From assembly GCA_937948705.1 (NCBI GenBank), contig CALECF010000105.1, positions 1 through 49,271 on the forward strand: a stretch of 49,271 nucleotides of DNA. The letters run 5' to 3'. The notes beneath the pieces were generated by a model, which was given only the letters and a program-made list of their open reading frames with translations, was not told the DNA's origin and did no database searches. This DNA comes from an uncultured Anaerosolibacter sp. GTDB taxonomy: Bacteria > Bacillota_A > Clostridia > Peptostreptococcales > Thermotaleaceae. Below, one piece after another: positions 1 to 9,648 of this stretch. Position numbers and translations under genes: made by a program. How positions within the stretch are numbered: the stretch's first letter is position 1; the number at the start of each line of letters is the position of its first letter.

Positions 1-60
1 GAAAAGAGCAAATAGAATACCATATCTACTAAATGACAACGAATCCCTAAAACTATCCAA

Positions 61-112
61 ATAAAGCCAGGCAGAATTAGGAGCTTTTTCTCCCTTTTCT
101 GCCTGGCTTTAT
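61..112. terminator. Strong hairpin at the broken end of the intron
   Basis: Two perfect 16-base arms (61-76 and 97-112, core AGCCAGGCAG/CTGCCTGGCT) enclose a 20-base loop. The stop codon of the truncated reverse transcriptase lies inside the right arm, so the hairpin is host sequence abutting the intron fragment. It is followed by a T-rich tract on the plus strand and a shorter one on the minus strand. It looks like a factor-independent terminator of an upstream gene outside the window. Confidence 0.6.
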
Positions 113-429
113 TGAAAGATTTTTTTATATGTTGGTATTCCTAGAGGTCTCTTTTTATCAGTTCCGGGCTTTGGGATATATACACGCTTTACTGGCTGTG
201 GTTTATATGCCTGTCTTTTCATACGTATGATTAGATCCTTGATGTTTGCCTCAAGGTTTAATTCATATTCATCTTTAGTCATTTCATCTAATCCAGCAGC
301 CTTTTTCCTACTCATTTCTTTGTGGCATATTTCTATCATTTCTTCGTTGATAAGATGTGCAAGGGATGTAAATCTCTCCTTTGGACGTGCCTTAGCTACT
401 TCGGCTATCCTCGTCAGTTTCGTCTCCAT
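109..429 (-). pseudogene. ltrA: Group II intron reverse transcriptase/maturase, N-terminal fragment
   Basis: The 106 residues match the beginning of LtrA-type maturases, which are normally about 420-600 residues. They include the RT0 region, the motif AAGLDEMT (RT1) and KPQPVKRVYIPKPG...RPLGIPT (RT2). Sequence similarity ends after GIPT, and the last few residues read into host DNA. The catalytic YADD block, thumb/X domain and endonuclease are missing, so it is not functional. The ATG at 429 follows a good GGAGG site. Confidence 0.85.
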
Positions 430-921
430 ACTTTGTCTACCTCCGTGTGTAGAATATGTTTCTCTTTCGAGGTTGATGTTGTGTTACCGCCTTTCCTCCA
501 TGGACATTACTCCACTTCTTCGGTACTATGCAGTAATCTGACTCCCTAACTCGTTGGACCTTCTAACTTTGTTATCGCTTGTTGGTCTTACTTTCTCTGA
601 GTAAAGAGATGTTAGGGTCTCCCAAGTTGATGCATCATAACAATGTATAGCATGCCAAGGTCTCCGACCCCGGGTAAGTTAATATATTCTCGCATAGCGA
701 ATATATTAATATTGCTTTCTACTCCGTCCAAAGTATCAGCCTTCCCAACTACGATTTCGGGGCTCAATCCCTTCAGCTTACGCTTTTGGCCTACTATCTT
801 GCTGTCTACGCTTAACATCACAAGTTACCCGATGATGTCCAAGACTCGCTATGAGTGACTTGCTAGATCTTACTCAGTGAGGTTCGCACCCACTATATGA
901 TGCACCCTTCTCTTGGCGCAC
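113..921 (-). mobile_element. Truncated group II intron, 5' fragment
   Basis: On the minus strand a typical group II 5' end, GTGCGCC followed by a purine-rich stretch, begins at 921. About 490 bases of non-coding, structure-rich sequence follow, as expected for ribozyme domains I-III, and then the start of the intron reverse transcriptase at 429. The protein stops after the first RT blocks and no domain V/VI or 3' splice site is present before the hairpin at 61-112. The element is therefore a 5' fragment that cannot splice by itself. The left limit near 113 is approximate. Confidence 0.8.
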
Positions 922-922
922 A

Positions 923-1257
923 GACGTTTCGTTTGTCTCCCTAAAAATTCAAACCTTACATTATCCTTATTTCGCAGCGTCCAATTAAGATAACTTTTCC
1001 TTCCAAGAGGCTGTGCAAGACTCTTATGTTTACTCCCATTTACTTTTTTTAATGTTTTTTCTAATGACCTCTGCTAATATTTATTTCTCTCTACTCGATG
1101 CTTTTTCAAATTATATTCGTTCATTTTTATTGGTTTTTAAATGCGTGCATCTTTATGTACTTATCAATCATCCCACTGTCCCAAGCCTTTACTCCATATA
1201 CTCATTTTGAAATAGGAACCCCCTGTATGGTTTCAAACAAGAGACAAACGAAGCGTC
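923..1257. repeat. Inverted repeat pair flanking about 300 bp; left arm interrupted by the intron
   Basis: GACGTTTCGTTTGTCTC at 923-939 recurs inverted at 1241-1257 (GAGACAAACGAAGCGTC), with 16 of 17 positions matching. The group II intron 5' end sits immediately next to the left arm. Each arm can itself fold (GAC...GTC), as REP-like elements do. The 300 bases between the arms hold no convincing gene: open frames there are short, lack ribosome sites and resemble nothing I know. Up to 1440 I see only AT-rich sequence. Confidence 0.5.
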
Positions 1258-1463
1258 CCCATTGTCTTTATTACTTTCCCAAACCATAACCTAGGGTCGT
1301 TATATGGTTGACTCCCTTCATTGATTAATCCATCCTTCTTATATATGAATTCTGTCATACTGTATATGTTTTCAGTATATAATTCTTTGATGAGATCATT
1401 GTATTATTTTTCTACTCACTATAAAATGTTGTTAAGAGAATTTTCAGCAAAGGGGGTCTATGG

Positions 1464-1571
1464 ATGTTTCTAACGGAAAAAATCAGAAGAAGTACAAATA
1501 CCATTGCCAAAGCGATGGCTTGGGTTATCATTATATCACTTTTGTTAGGTACCGTTTTTTCCTGGCTTTAA
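1464..1571 (+). CDS. Small single-pass membrane peptide (35 aa)
   Basis: An ATG at 1464 lies seven bases after a strong AAAGGGGG ribosome site. The 35-residue product begins MFLTEKIRRSTNTIAKAM, a basic amphipathic stretch, and ends in one hydrophobic segment (about residues 19-32). Another ATG at 1460 opens a different frame, but it is too close to the ribosome site and encodes an unlikely product. The gene is followed by a strong hairpin at 1601-1638. It resembles the short Firmicute membrane peptides annotated only as domains of unknown function. I cannot assign a family or role. Confidence 0.6.
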   Translation: MFLTEKIRRSTNTIAKAMAWVIIISLLLGTVFSWL

Positions 1572-1600
1572 ATATTAAACGCCATAATGCTCATATCGTA

Positions 1601-1638
1601 TAAAGGCTGGGTTTGTATGCATACAAACCTAGCCTTTA
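1601..1638. terminator. Bidirectional terminator between the peptide gene and lacI
   Basis: A near-perfect 38-base dyad with core GTTTGTATGCATACAAAC and flanks AAAGGCT/AGCCTTT. It lies between the convergent plus-strand peptide gene (ends 1571) and the minus-strand lacI (ends 1691), so it can close both units. Confidence 0.75.
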
Positions 1639-1690
1639 TGTGCCTGATTCTTATAAAGCTAAGTACCTTTCAAATTCCGCGATGGCATTT

Positions 1691-2710
<1,020 letters not shown>

Positions 2711-2727
2711 TCATACTTATCGCCACT

Positions 2728-2760
2728 TCGCTGTCATCCTGAGCTACAGCGAAGGATCTT
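2728..2760. repeat. Dispersed hairpin repeat (TCATCCTGAGC...GCGAAGGATCT)
   Basis: The stretch at 2733-2759 is GTCATCCTGAGC, then TAC, then AGCGAAGGATCT. It recurs almost unchanged at 29356-29382 and inverted at 29400-29426. TTCGCTGT/ACAGCGAA can pair within it. It sits between the beta-galactosidase and the repressor gene and could act as an RNA stability or attenuation element. Confidence 0.7.
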
Positions 2761-2770
2761 GCTTTAGCAA

Positions 2771-4726
2771 TTAACCCTTCATGATTTTACTTCCATAAGG
2801 CTCAATCGTCATACCTTCATAAATGATTTCTCCATCGGTATGATTGTTAATAAACAACCATCTTTCCTCATTTAGGTATCTCGCATATACTTCCAAGCCG
2901 GCTGGGGAATCAATAAATAGGATATCCTTGTCCATCACAATCTCCCTGGCTATATCTGCTAACACCTCAATGTCAACACCGCCACCCACATAATAAACCT
3001 TTCCTTTTCCATAGGAATTCTCTGTGATACAGGCATTTTCTTTATAAAACATATCATTATATCGATAAAGTACCTTTGCAGTTTCAGGTACAATCATATC
3101 TCTCCAAACCCTGCAGGTACCCTTTTTACCCTTATGGATTCCATCCCCCACAACTTCAACAATTTGGTCAGACTGCAAAGATTCTGCTTCTTTCACGCGA
3201 ATTCCTGCCATTCGTCGAATTTTGCAAGGAAATATTTCACCAAAATGGATGTTGTTGTTTCGATCCTTAATCCCTGCCCTGAAGCTATAGACAATTGTCC
3301 CACCGTTTTGCACAAATGTTTCCAATCGTTGACTTAATTCTTCATCAATGATCTGCATAACAGGTACCAATAGTACCTTATAGCCTGAAAAGTCCCTTCT
3401 GATACTAATGACATCTACATGGGTGTTTAAGTGATAGAACGGAGTATAGAGTCGTACCAATTCATCGGTAAAATTGAAGGTGCTGGACTGCTGCTGATTA
3501 TACCATGACCAAATATTATCATAATCATATACCACAGCAATATCTGCTTTGATTTCACTTTTGATGACAGCCTCGTGATTCCCTACGTCCTTCATGAAGG
3601 ACTGTACCTCTCGATACTTTCTCCCATCCTCATTGTCCTGGTCGATAATCCCTAGGCAGAATTGTTCAGCCCCACGGGTCATCCCTCTCCATCGGAAAAA
3701 TAGCATATTTTCGCAACCATGGCCCATGGCTTGGTATGCCCACATCTTAGCTTGATTTGGGCGAGGCAGATACCCAATGACATTATGACCTTGAGCCCCC
3801 ATCAATTCTTCCACAATCCAATAATTCTTATTCTTCAATCCCCGAATATAATCATGGGTCATGGCGATATGGGCTGGTTTCAGTGGCTCTTTGAGGCCAC
3901 CCCATACGGGATAATTGTCATAGGAAACAAAGTCCAGATGTTCTGACATGACATTCTGATCATATGCCTTCTCAAAGAATCCCCCATAAAAATTATGGGT
4001 AATCTCCTGATGATCACCTTTCAACCTTCGTACCAAATCAATCTGCAGCCTTCCGTAATCATTGATTGCGTAGGATCGGAACCTTGCCCAATCCAATTGC
4101 AATGTAGGATTATGGGTAGTTATGGTGGGTTGAGGCATAGGAATTTCGTCGAATTCATTGTAGGTCTGCCCCCAGAAAATCGTACCATAGATTTCATTGA
4201 GCTGATCTATATCCTGATATTTCTCTTTTAGAAAGCTTTGAAATCCGCAATGACATTGTTCGCAGTAGCATTGGTCACTTCCTTCATGTCCAAACTCATT
4301 GTCAATTTGCCATGCCACAATGGTTTCCTCGTCCTTATAATGTTCTACCAGTTTATCTACAATTTTCCTCGTATATTCACGATAAGTCTCCGAGTTATAA
4401 CAATATTGCCTTCTCCCGCCAAATACACGAGTATGGCCGTATGCATCCTTCGAGAGAATAGAAGGATGCATTTTCGCTAACCATCCAGGGAAAGTAGCTG
4501 TAGGCGTTCCAAACATCACCTTTAATCCATAGAACTTCGCTTTCTCAATGACATGATCAAAGAATGAGAAATCATAGGTCCCTTCTTCTTTTTCCATCAG
4601 ATGCCAAGCAAATTCTCCAATCCTAATGATATTGGCGCCCATTTCTACCATTCGATGCATATCTTCATCCATGATATTTATATCCCAGTGTTCTGGGTAG
4701 TAGTCTACACCTAAATACACGTCCAT
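2771..4726 (-). CDS. Beta-galactosidase, glycoside hydrolase family 42
   Basis: A cytoplasmic enzyme of 651 aa that hydrolyses beta-galactosides to supply galactose to the Leloir genes upstream. It starts with the GH42 signature LGVDYYPEHW. Acid/base Glu144 lies in IDNEFG, and the likely nucleophile Glu306 in YWIVEE. Cys109, Cys153, Cys155 and Cys158 form the zinc cluster seen in many GH42 enzymes. The TIM-barrel is followed by a trimerisation-type domain (about 395-600) and a short beta domain, as usual for the family. The gene follows galM by five bases. AGGAGG is only one base from the ATG at 4726, so the GTG six bases downstream (4720) may be the real start. No signal peptide is seen, so the substrate must enter the cell first. 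The exact substrate (lactose or galacto-oligosaccharide) cannot be read from sequence. Confidence 0.93.
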   Translation of the reverse strand: MDVYLGVDYYPEHWDINIMDEDMHRMVEMGANIIRIGEFAWHLMEKEEGTYDFSFFDHVIEKAKFYGLKVMFGTPTATFPGWLAKMHPSILSKDAYGHTRVFGGRRQYCYNSETYREYTRKIVDKLVEHYKDEETIVAWQIDNEFGHEGSDQCYCEQCHCGFQSFLKEKYQDIDQLNEIYGTIFWGQTYNEFDEIPMPQPTITTHNPTLQLDWARFRSYAINDYGRLQIDLVRRLKGDHQEITHNFYGGFFEKAYDQNVMSEHLDFVSYDNYPVWGGLKEPLKPAHIAMTHDYIRGLKNKNYWIVEELMGAQGHNVIGYLPRPNQAKMWAYQAMGHGCENMLFFRWRGMTRGAEQFCLGIIDQDNEDGRKYREVQSFMKDVGNHEAVIKSEIKADIAVVYDYDNIWSWYNQQQSSTFNFTDELVRLYTPFYHLNTHVDVISIRRDFSGYKVLLVPVMQIIDEELSQRLETFVQNGGTIVYSFRAGIKDRNNNIHFGEIFPCKIRRMAGIRVKEAESLQSDQIVEVVGDGIHKGKKGTCRVWRDMIVPETAKVLYRYNDMFYKENACITENSYGKGKVYYVGGGVDIEVLADIAREIVMDKDILFIDSPAGLEVYARYLNEERWLFINNHTDGEIIYEGMTIEPYGSKIMKG

Positions 4727-4731
4727 ACCTC

Positions 4732-5778
4732 CTACACTGTTGAAAATTTAAAGATTGTTCTTTCGTAATACTTCTGACCCACATCCAAGATGGATGAATG
4801 TAGCTTTTCATGGTGAATGCCATCTGGTTCGTACTGGGTTTCAAAACAAATGCTATCATAGGCGCTCCCAACTCTGCCGTACTTAAGCTGCTCATCGCCG
4901 GGGTAGTTATGGGTGTATATTACAACACAAGGGTAAGTTGTAGTAATCGTCATTTTTCGGCCACTCTTTTTATCCATCATCTCAATTTGGTTCTCACGCC
5001 CCCGTAAGAGCCATGGATGATCATAACCCTTTGCCATGATGATTTGTGCATCATCTGCCTGGATGTCTTTCCCGATGAGCTTTGATTGCCGGAAATCCAT
5101 AGGCGTACCGTCCACAGGAATAATCTCTCCCGTAGGGATTTGATACGAATCCAACCCCAGAAAACCATCGGCGTCCACCCGTAAATACTGGTCTGTGATC
5201 TTACCCTTGTAGTTCCCTGATAGGTTAAAATATGCATGGTTTGTCAGATTACAAAGAGTCTTACGATCGGTTTCTGCCCCATACTCAATAACAACTTCGT
5301 TCTCTTCCGTCAAGGTATAGGTCACTTTGGCGTATAAATTCCCTGGATAGTTTTCTTCCATGTCCTTGCTAAGATACGTAAATACAACCTTGGTCTGATT
5401 TTCATGTTCCTGAATCTCGTAGTCCCATACCTGAAAGCTAAATCCTTGAGGCCCACCGTGTCCGTGGTTTTGACCAAAATTTTTCTCTAGATGGTATCTC
5501 TTTTCATCCAGGTCAAAAGTCCCTCCAGCAATACGGCCTGAAATGCGGCCTACCGTCACTCCAAAATAAGGGGGGTTCTTCACATAATCTTCAATATTTT
5601 CATAGGTCAAGACCACACTCTCTATGATGCCTTCACGATCAGGTGTCAAAATCTCCACAATCGCTGCACCATAGCTAAGCAGCTTCAATTCCATACCATT
5701 TTGATTTTTTAATGAAATAAGCGTCACTTCTTTATGATCTATATGAAAAGCTTTTTCAGTTGAATACATCCTAATCAC
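4732..5778 (-). CDS. galM: Aldose 1-epimerase (galactose mutarotase)
   Basis: Interconverts the alpha and beta anomers of galactose so that galactokinase can use the alpha form released by beta-galactosidase. The 348-residue protein has the expected NHGHGG motif (104-109), catalytic acid His181 in NHAYFNLSG and catalytic base Glu313 in CFETQ. Its ATG overlaps the end of galT by four bases (ATGA), indicating translational coupling; a second Met at residue 4 is also possible. It is followed after five bases by the beta-galactosidase, which provides its substrate. Confidence 0.92.
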   Translation of the reverse strand: MIRMYSTEKAFHIDHKEVTLISLKNQNGMELKLLSYGAAIVEILTPDREGIIESVVLTYENIEDYVKNPPYFGVTVGRISGRIAGGTFDLDEKRYHLEKNFGQNHGHGGPQGFSFQVWDYEIQEHENQTKVVFTYLSKDMEENYPGNLYAKVTYTLTEENEVVIEYGAETDRKTLCNLTNHAYFNLSGNYKGKITDQYLRVDADGFLGLDSYQIPTGEIIPVDGTPMDFRQSKLIGKDIQADDAQIIMAKGYDHPWLLRGRENQIEMMDKKSGRKMTITTTYPCVVIYTHNYPGDEQLKYGRVGSAYDSICFETQYEPDGIHHEKLHSSILDVGQKYYERTIFKFSTV

Positions 5779-7280
5779 CTACTTAAAAATTTCATAAAGC
5801 CTTCAAAGGCTTCTAACCCTTTTGGATCCTGCTTGAATACACCTGCATCCATCAATATTCTCTCAAAAGTCTTCCCAACCTCTAACCTCATCATAGCATC
5901 TAGGTCTCTATGGGTATCTTGGTACTGTTGTTTCATATATTGGAACCACTTTCTATGTTTATCCAAGTCCTCATAATCATCAATATCTTTCCACCCAAGC
6001 AGACAATCCTTGAGTAAATCTAGCTCATAGATGAGTCTGTCAGGCAATACAGCAAGACCCATGACCTCTATCAAACCAATGTTTTCCTTCTTAATGTGAT
6101 GTACATCCTGATGGGGGTGAAAAATGCCCATGGGATGCTCCTCACTGGTTCTGTTGTTTCTCAGTACCAAATCCAATTCAAACTTCTGATTTTTAAATCG
6201 TGCGATCGGTGTAATGGTATTGTGAGGCTCATCCTTGGTATAGCTTAGGATTTCAACCCTTTCATCACTATAACCTTTCCACTTATCTAAGATGATGGCT
6301 GCCAATGCCACCAGCCTCTCCCTTTTCTCGCTTCGGATGCGTACTACCGAAAGAGGCCACTTCACAATCCCTGCTTCCACATCCTCAAAGCCTTTTATTT
6401 CTATGGCTTTTAAGATCGGTGCCCGCTCCATGGCAAAGGAATAATTGCCACCTTGAAAATGATCATGGGACAGAATCGACCCCCCTACAATCGGTAGATC
6501 GGCGTTAGAACCGATAAAATAATGGGGAAACTGATCCACAAAAGCCAACAATCTGGCGAAGGTATCCTCTGTAATTTTCATGGGTTCATGGCAATCCTTA
6601 AAGATAATAGCATGCTCATGATAATAAACGTAGGGTGAGAACTGCAAGCACCAATCTTCTTCACCTAACTTTACTGGAATAATGCGATGATTCTGTCTTG
6701 CAGGATGATTTACACGTCCAGCATACCCCTCGTTCTCCTTGCAAAGCAAACACTTTGGGTAGGCTGTAGCCTTTATGTTCTTCGCTGCAGCGATGGCCTT
6801 CGGATCCTTTTCAGGCTTTGAAAGATTAATGGTAATCTCTAATTCTCCGAACTCCGTTTGAGTTTTCCAACTAACATTTCGATCGGTCCTTTCCTTTCGA
6901 ATGTAGTTAGATGCCATAGACAGTTTATAATAGTTTTCTGTTGCTAATTGAGGGGATATCCTATAATCTGCCACAAAACCCTTTCTCAGATCACTGGGGC
7001 GGGGCATGAAACAATCCATAATCTTTGTATCCAACAAATCTCGATAGGTAACTGTATTTTCCTCTAATATGCCTTTCTCATAAGCATAGTCCAGCATAGG
7101 ATCCAAAATCCCTTGGGGATGGTCTACATCTTCCTTTACCACCGTTACTTCCTCATACTCATCAAGTTTAAATAATTCAAGAATTCGATTTCTAACATAA
7201 ATCTCATCTTCGTTACAGATCAAACCTTTGCCCAATCCATAATGAATGAGCCTTTGTATTTCCCTATAAATATTTATCAA
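5775..7280 (-). CDS. galT: Galactose-1-phosphate/UTP-hexose-1-phosphate uridylyltransferase (Gram-positive type)
   Basis: Transfers UMP from UDP-glucose to galactose-1-phosphate. The 501-residue protein is of the long Firmicute class, not the shorter HIT-like E. coli form. It begins MINIYREIQRLIHYGLGKGL and carries a CLLCKENEGYAGR segment, GGSILSHDHFQGG and the histidine-rich motif HPHQDVHHIKKENIGL typical of this class. It lies 11 bases after galE and overlaps galM by four bases, in the order GalK, GalE, GalT, GalM. It acts in the cytoplasm as the second step of the Leloir pathway. Confidence 0.94.
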   Translation of the reverse strand: MINIYREIQRLIHYGLGKGLICNEDEIYVRNRILELFKLDEYEEVTVVKEDVDHPQGILDPMLDYAYEKGILEENTVTYRDLLDTKIMDCFMPRPSDLRKGFVADYRISPQLATENYYKLSMASNYIRKERTDRNVSWKTQTEFGELEITINLSKPEKDPKAIAAAKNIKATAYPKCLLCKENEGYAGRVNHPARQNHRIIPVKLGEEDWCLQFSPYVYYHEHAIIFKDCHEPMKITEDTFARLLAFVDQFPHYFIGSNADLPIVGGSILSHDHFQGGNYSFAMERAPILKAIEIKGFEDVEAGIVKWPLSVVRIRSEKRERLVALAAIILDKWKGYSDERVEILSYTKDEPHNTITPIARFKNQKFELDLVLRNNRTSEEHPMGIFHPHQDVHHIKKENIGLIEVMGLAVLPDRLIYELDLLKDCLLGWKDIDDYEDLDKHRKWFQYMKQQYQDTHRDLDAMMRLEVGKTFERILMDAGVFKQDPKGLEAFEGFMKFLSR

Positions 7281-7291
7281 AATGCCACCTC

Positions 7292-8281
7292 CTACTTTTC
7301 AAAGCCCTGGGGGTGACTTGTATGCCATTTCCAGGCTGAATCAATGATATCTTCTACTCTGTTATATTTCAGTTTCCAACCCAATTCTACTTGGGCTTTT
7401 TCGCTGGAGGCAATGAGCTTCGATGGATCCCCATCCCTTCTCTCCACTACAATGGCTGGTATAGGATGACCCGTAACCTGTCTTGCAGCATCAATCATTT
7501 CCTTCACGGAAAAGCCCTCTCCATTTCCTAGGTTATACACATTACTGTCTGCCCCTTCCCGGAGCTTACCTAATGCCAAAAGGTGGGCATCTACTAAATC
7601 CATCACATGGATATAGTCCCGGATACATGTACCATCAGGTGTATCATAATTATCTCCAAAGATGGTTATATTCTCCCTTTTGTTTAGTGGCACTTGTAAG
7701 ATGAGAGGGAGCAAATGGGTTTCAGGACTATGATCTTCCCCGATTTCTGCACTTTCATGGGCTCCTGCCACATTAAAATATCTCAACACAATATATTTTA
7801 TTCCATGGGCCTGATCTGCCCACTTCATCATTTTCTCCACAGCTAGCTTTGTTTCTCCATAAGGATTGGTAGGTTCTGTTTTATCTGATTCTAAGATAGG
7901 TACATTTTCTGGTTCACCATATACAGCTGCAGTCGATGAGAATACAATTTTATTTACGTGATGACGACACATGGCTTCCAACAATACCTGGGAACCATAC
8001 ACGTTGTTATGATAGTAGGTAAGGGGTTCTTTTACACTGACACCCACCAAGGAATTTGCAGCAAAATGAATCACTGCATCAATGGAATTTTCACTAAATA
8101 CCTTATCTAAAAAGGTACTATCCTTAATATCTCCTTGATAGAACTTTGCAGCTTCATGGACAGCTTTCCCATGACCCGCTTGCAAATTATCGATGACCAC
8201 CACATCTTCTTTCTGAGCTATCAATCCATACACACAATGAGATCCAATATAACCTGCACCGCCACATACCAAAACAGCCAT
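7292..8281 (-). CDS. galE: UDP-glucose 4-epimerase
   Basis: Regenerates UDP-glucose from UDP-galactose using bound NAD. The 329-residue extended SDR protein has the NAD fingerprint GGAGYIGSH (7-15), DNLQAGH, the SSTAAVYG serine/threonine segment (115-122) and the catalytic Tyr141/Lys145 pair in YGETK. Full length is normal for the family. A 133-base gap with two hairpins separates it from galK upstream, so GalE-GalT-GalM-beta-galactosidase-LacI may be partly uncoupled from the transport genes. It is followed after 11 bases by galT. Confidence 0.95.
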   Translation of the reverse strand: MAVLVCGGAGYIGSHCVYGLIAQKEDVVVIDNLQAGHGKAVHEAAKFYQGDIKDSTFLDKVFSENSIDAVIHFAANSLVGVSVKEPLTYYHNNVYGSQVLLEAMCRHHVNKIVFSSTAAVYGEPENVPILESDKTEPTNPYGETKLAVEKMMKWADQAHGIKYIVLRYFNVAGAHESAEIGEDHSPETHLLPLILQVPLNKRENITIFGDNYDTPDGTCIRDYIHVMDLVDAHLLALGKLREGADSNVYNLGNGEGFSVKEMIDAARQVTGHPIPAIVVERRDGDPSKLIASSEKAQVELGWKLKYNRVEDIIDSAWKWHTSHPQGFEK

Positions 8282-8316
8282 AAAATTACCTCCTAAGAAC
8301 GAATTTGATTACATAT

Positions 8317-8347
8317 CCAAAAAATCATGGAGACCATGATTTTTTGG
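8317..8347. terminator. Perfect hairpin between galK and galE
   Basis: CCAAAAAATCATGG (8317-8330), a three-base loop and CCATGATTTTTTGG (8334-8347) make a perfect 14-bp stem. On the minus strand a T-run lies in the 3' arm and not beyond it. It may be a weak terminator, a processing site or an RNA stabiliser inside the operon. A hairpin with the same AAAATCATGGA core occurs at 37995-38030. Confidence 0.6.
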
Positions 8348-8365
8348 GATATAAATATAATACAA

Positions 8366-8404
8366 CAAGGGGTAGTTTATTTATGGGAGGGAAACTACCT
8401 CTTG
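8366..8404. repeat. Second intercistronic hairpin after galK
   Basis: CAAGGGGTAGTTT (8366-8378) pairs with AAACTACCTCTTG (8392-8404) with one imperfect position. It begins about ten bases after the galK stop on the minus strand. The loop contains a purine-rich GGGAGG on the plus strand. With the neighbouring stem at 8317-8347 it forms a tandem hairpin block between galK and galE. Confidence 0.6.
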
Positions 8405-8414
8405 CTGCATCTAA

Positions 8415-9581
8415 CTAAATTTGTCTTGCACCATCACCGATGGCAACAACATAAAAATCTGCTTTATATCCAATTTTATCTTCATACACCTTACCCACGC
8501 TTTCGATAAACCCTTCTACCTGATCCTCACGGACCAAGCTCACTGTACAACCTCCAAAGCCAGCACCAGTCATTCTTGAACCGATGGCCCCATTTTCCCA
8601 GGCTGCCTCTACCAAGGTGTCTAGTTCTATTCCTGTCACCTCATAATCATCCCGTAGAGAAATATGGGATGCGTTCATGAGTTCTCCAAACAATTGAGTA
8701 TCTCCTGCATTAAGTGCCTTCACCGCTTTAAGGGTCCTTTGATTTTCATACACAGCATGTTTTGCACGTCTTTGCTCAATCTCACTCCCAATCAGATGCT
8801 TATATGCTTCAAATCGCTCCTCCGAAAGATCTCCTAGGGATGAAACATCCAACTCCTTTTGAAGGGCCTCAAGGGCATTTTCACACTGACTGCGTCTTTC
8901 ATTGTACTTAGAACCAGCCAAGCTGCGACGCTTATTTGTATTGGCAATCACAATGGTGATGCCTTCTGCCTCAAATGGCACATACTCATATTTTAGTGTA
9001 TTGGTATCCAAGAGCATGGCATGGTCCTTTTTCCCCATCCCACTGGCAAACTGGTCCATGATTCCGCAGTTCACCCCAACAAATTGGTTTTCTGTCCGTT
9101 GGCTTAGTTGTACCATCTCTAACATTTCCATATCTAGATCAAATAAAGACTTTAGAAGGACACTGGTTACCAGCTCAATGGATGCACTAGAGGACAAACC
9201 TGCCCCGTTGGGAATATTCCCATAATACATCACATCAAAGCCAGACTCTATGCAGTAGCCCGTATCCCTAAAGGTTTTTACCATGCCAATGGGATAGTTT
9301 GCCCAGTCATTGGCTGGATCATAGATTAAACTATTTATATCTACTTCTATATTTCCAAAGCTCTCAAAATTTTTGGAGAACAACCGAATCTTTGTGTCTT
9401 TCCTTCTTTGGGCAACGGCATAGGTGCCAAAGCTAAGGGCACAGGGAAAAACGTGTCCTCCATTATAATCGGTATGCTCTCCGATTAAGTTTACCCGACC
9501 CGGTGCAAAGAATGCAAAGACCCCTTCTTCTCCCCCAAATCTATTCATAAAATCTTGTTTCAACATCTCTAATTTCATCAT
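8415..9581 (-). CDS. galK: Galactokinase
   Basis: Phosphorylates alpha-D-galactose at C1, the first Leloir step. This GHMP kinase has all three signature blocks: GRVNLIGEHTDYNGG near the N-terminus, PNGAGLSSSAS (ATP phosphate loop) and GAGFGGCTVSLV near the C-terminus. Three in-frame ATGs occur at 9587, 9581 and 9578. AGGGG touches the first one directly, so the ATG at 9581, six bases away, is the best start (388 aa). The gene follows mglC by 67 bases, linking galactose uptake directly to its phosphorylation. Confidence 0.94.
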   Translation of the reverse strand: MMKLEMLKQDFMNRFGGEEGVFAFFAPGRVNLIGEHTDYNGGHVFPCALSFGTYAVAQRRKDTKIRLFSKNFESFGNIEVDINSLIYDPANDWANYPIGMVKTFRDTGYCIESGFDVMYYGNIPNGAGLSSSASIELVTSVLLKSLFDLDMEMLEMVQLSQRTENQFVGVNCGIMDQFASGMGKKDHAMLLDTNTLKYEYVPFEAEGITIVIANTNKRRSLAGSKYNERRSQCENALEALQKELDVSSLGDLSEERFEAYKHLIGSEIEQRRAKHAVYENQRTLKAVKALNAGDTQLFGELMNASHISLRDDYEVTGIELDTLVEAAWENGAIGSRMTGAGFGGCTVSLVREDQVEGFIESVGKVYEDKIGYKADFYVVAIGDGARQI

Positions 9582-9648
9582 AGACATCCCCTATATGTTA
9601 GATTCATCTATTTGTCTATTCTCTATTTTAAATTCCAAAAAGATTAGC

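Noticed and set aside
612..858. Frames of about 70 codons on both strands inside the intron 5' region
   Set aside because: They lie in the ribozyme part of the group II intron, upstream of its protein gene.
1013..1289. Two plus-strand frames of 63-65 codons right of the intron
   Set aside because: No ribosome site, phenylalanine/tyrosine-rich composition from AT-rich DNA, and no resemblance to known proteins.
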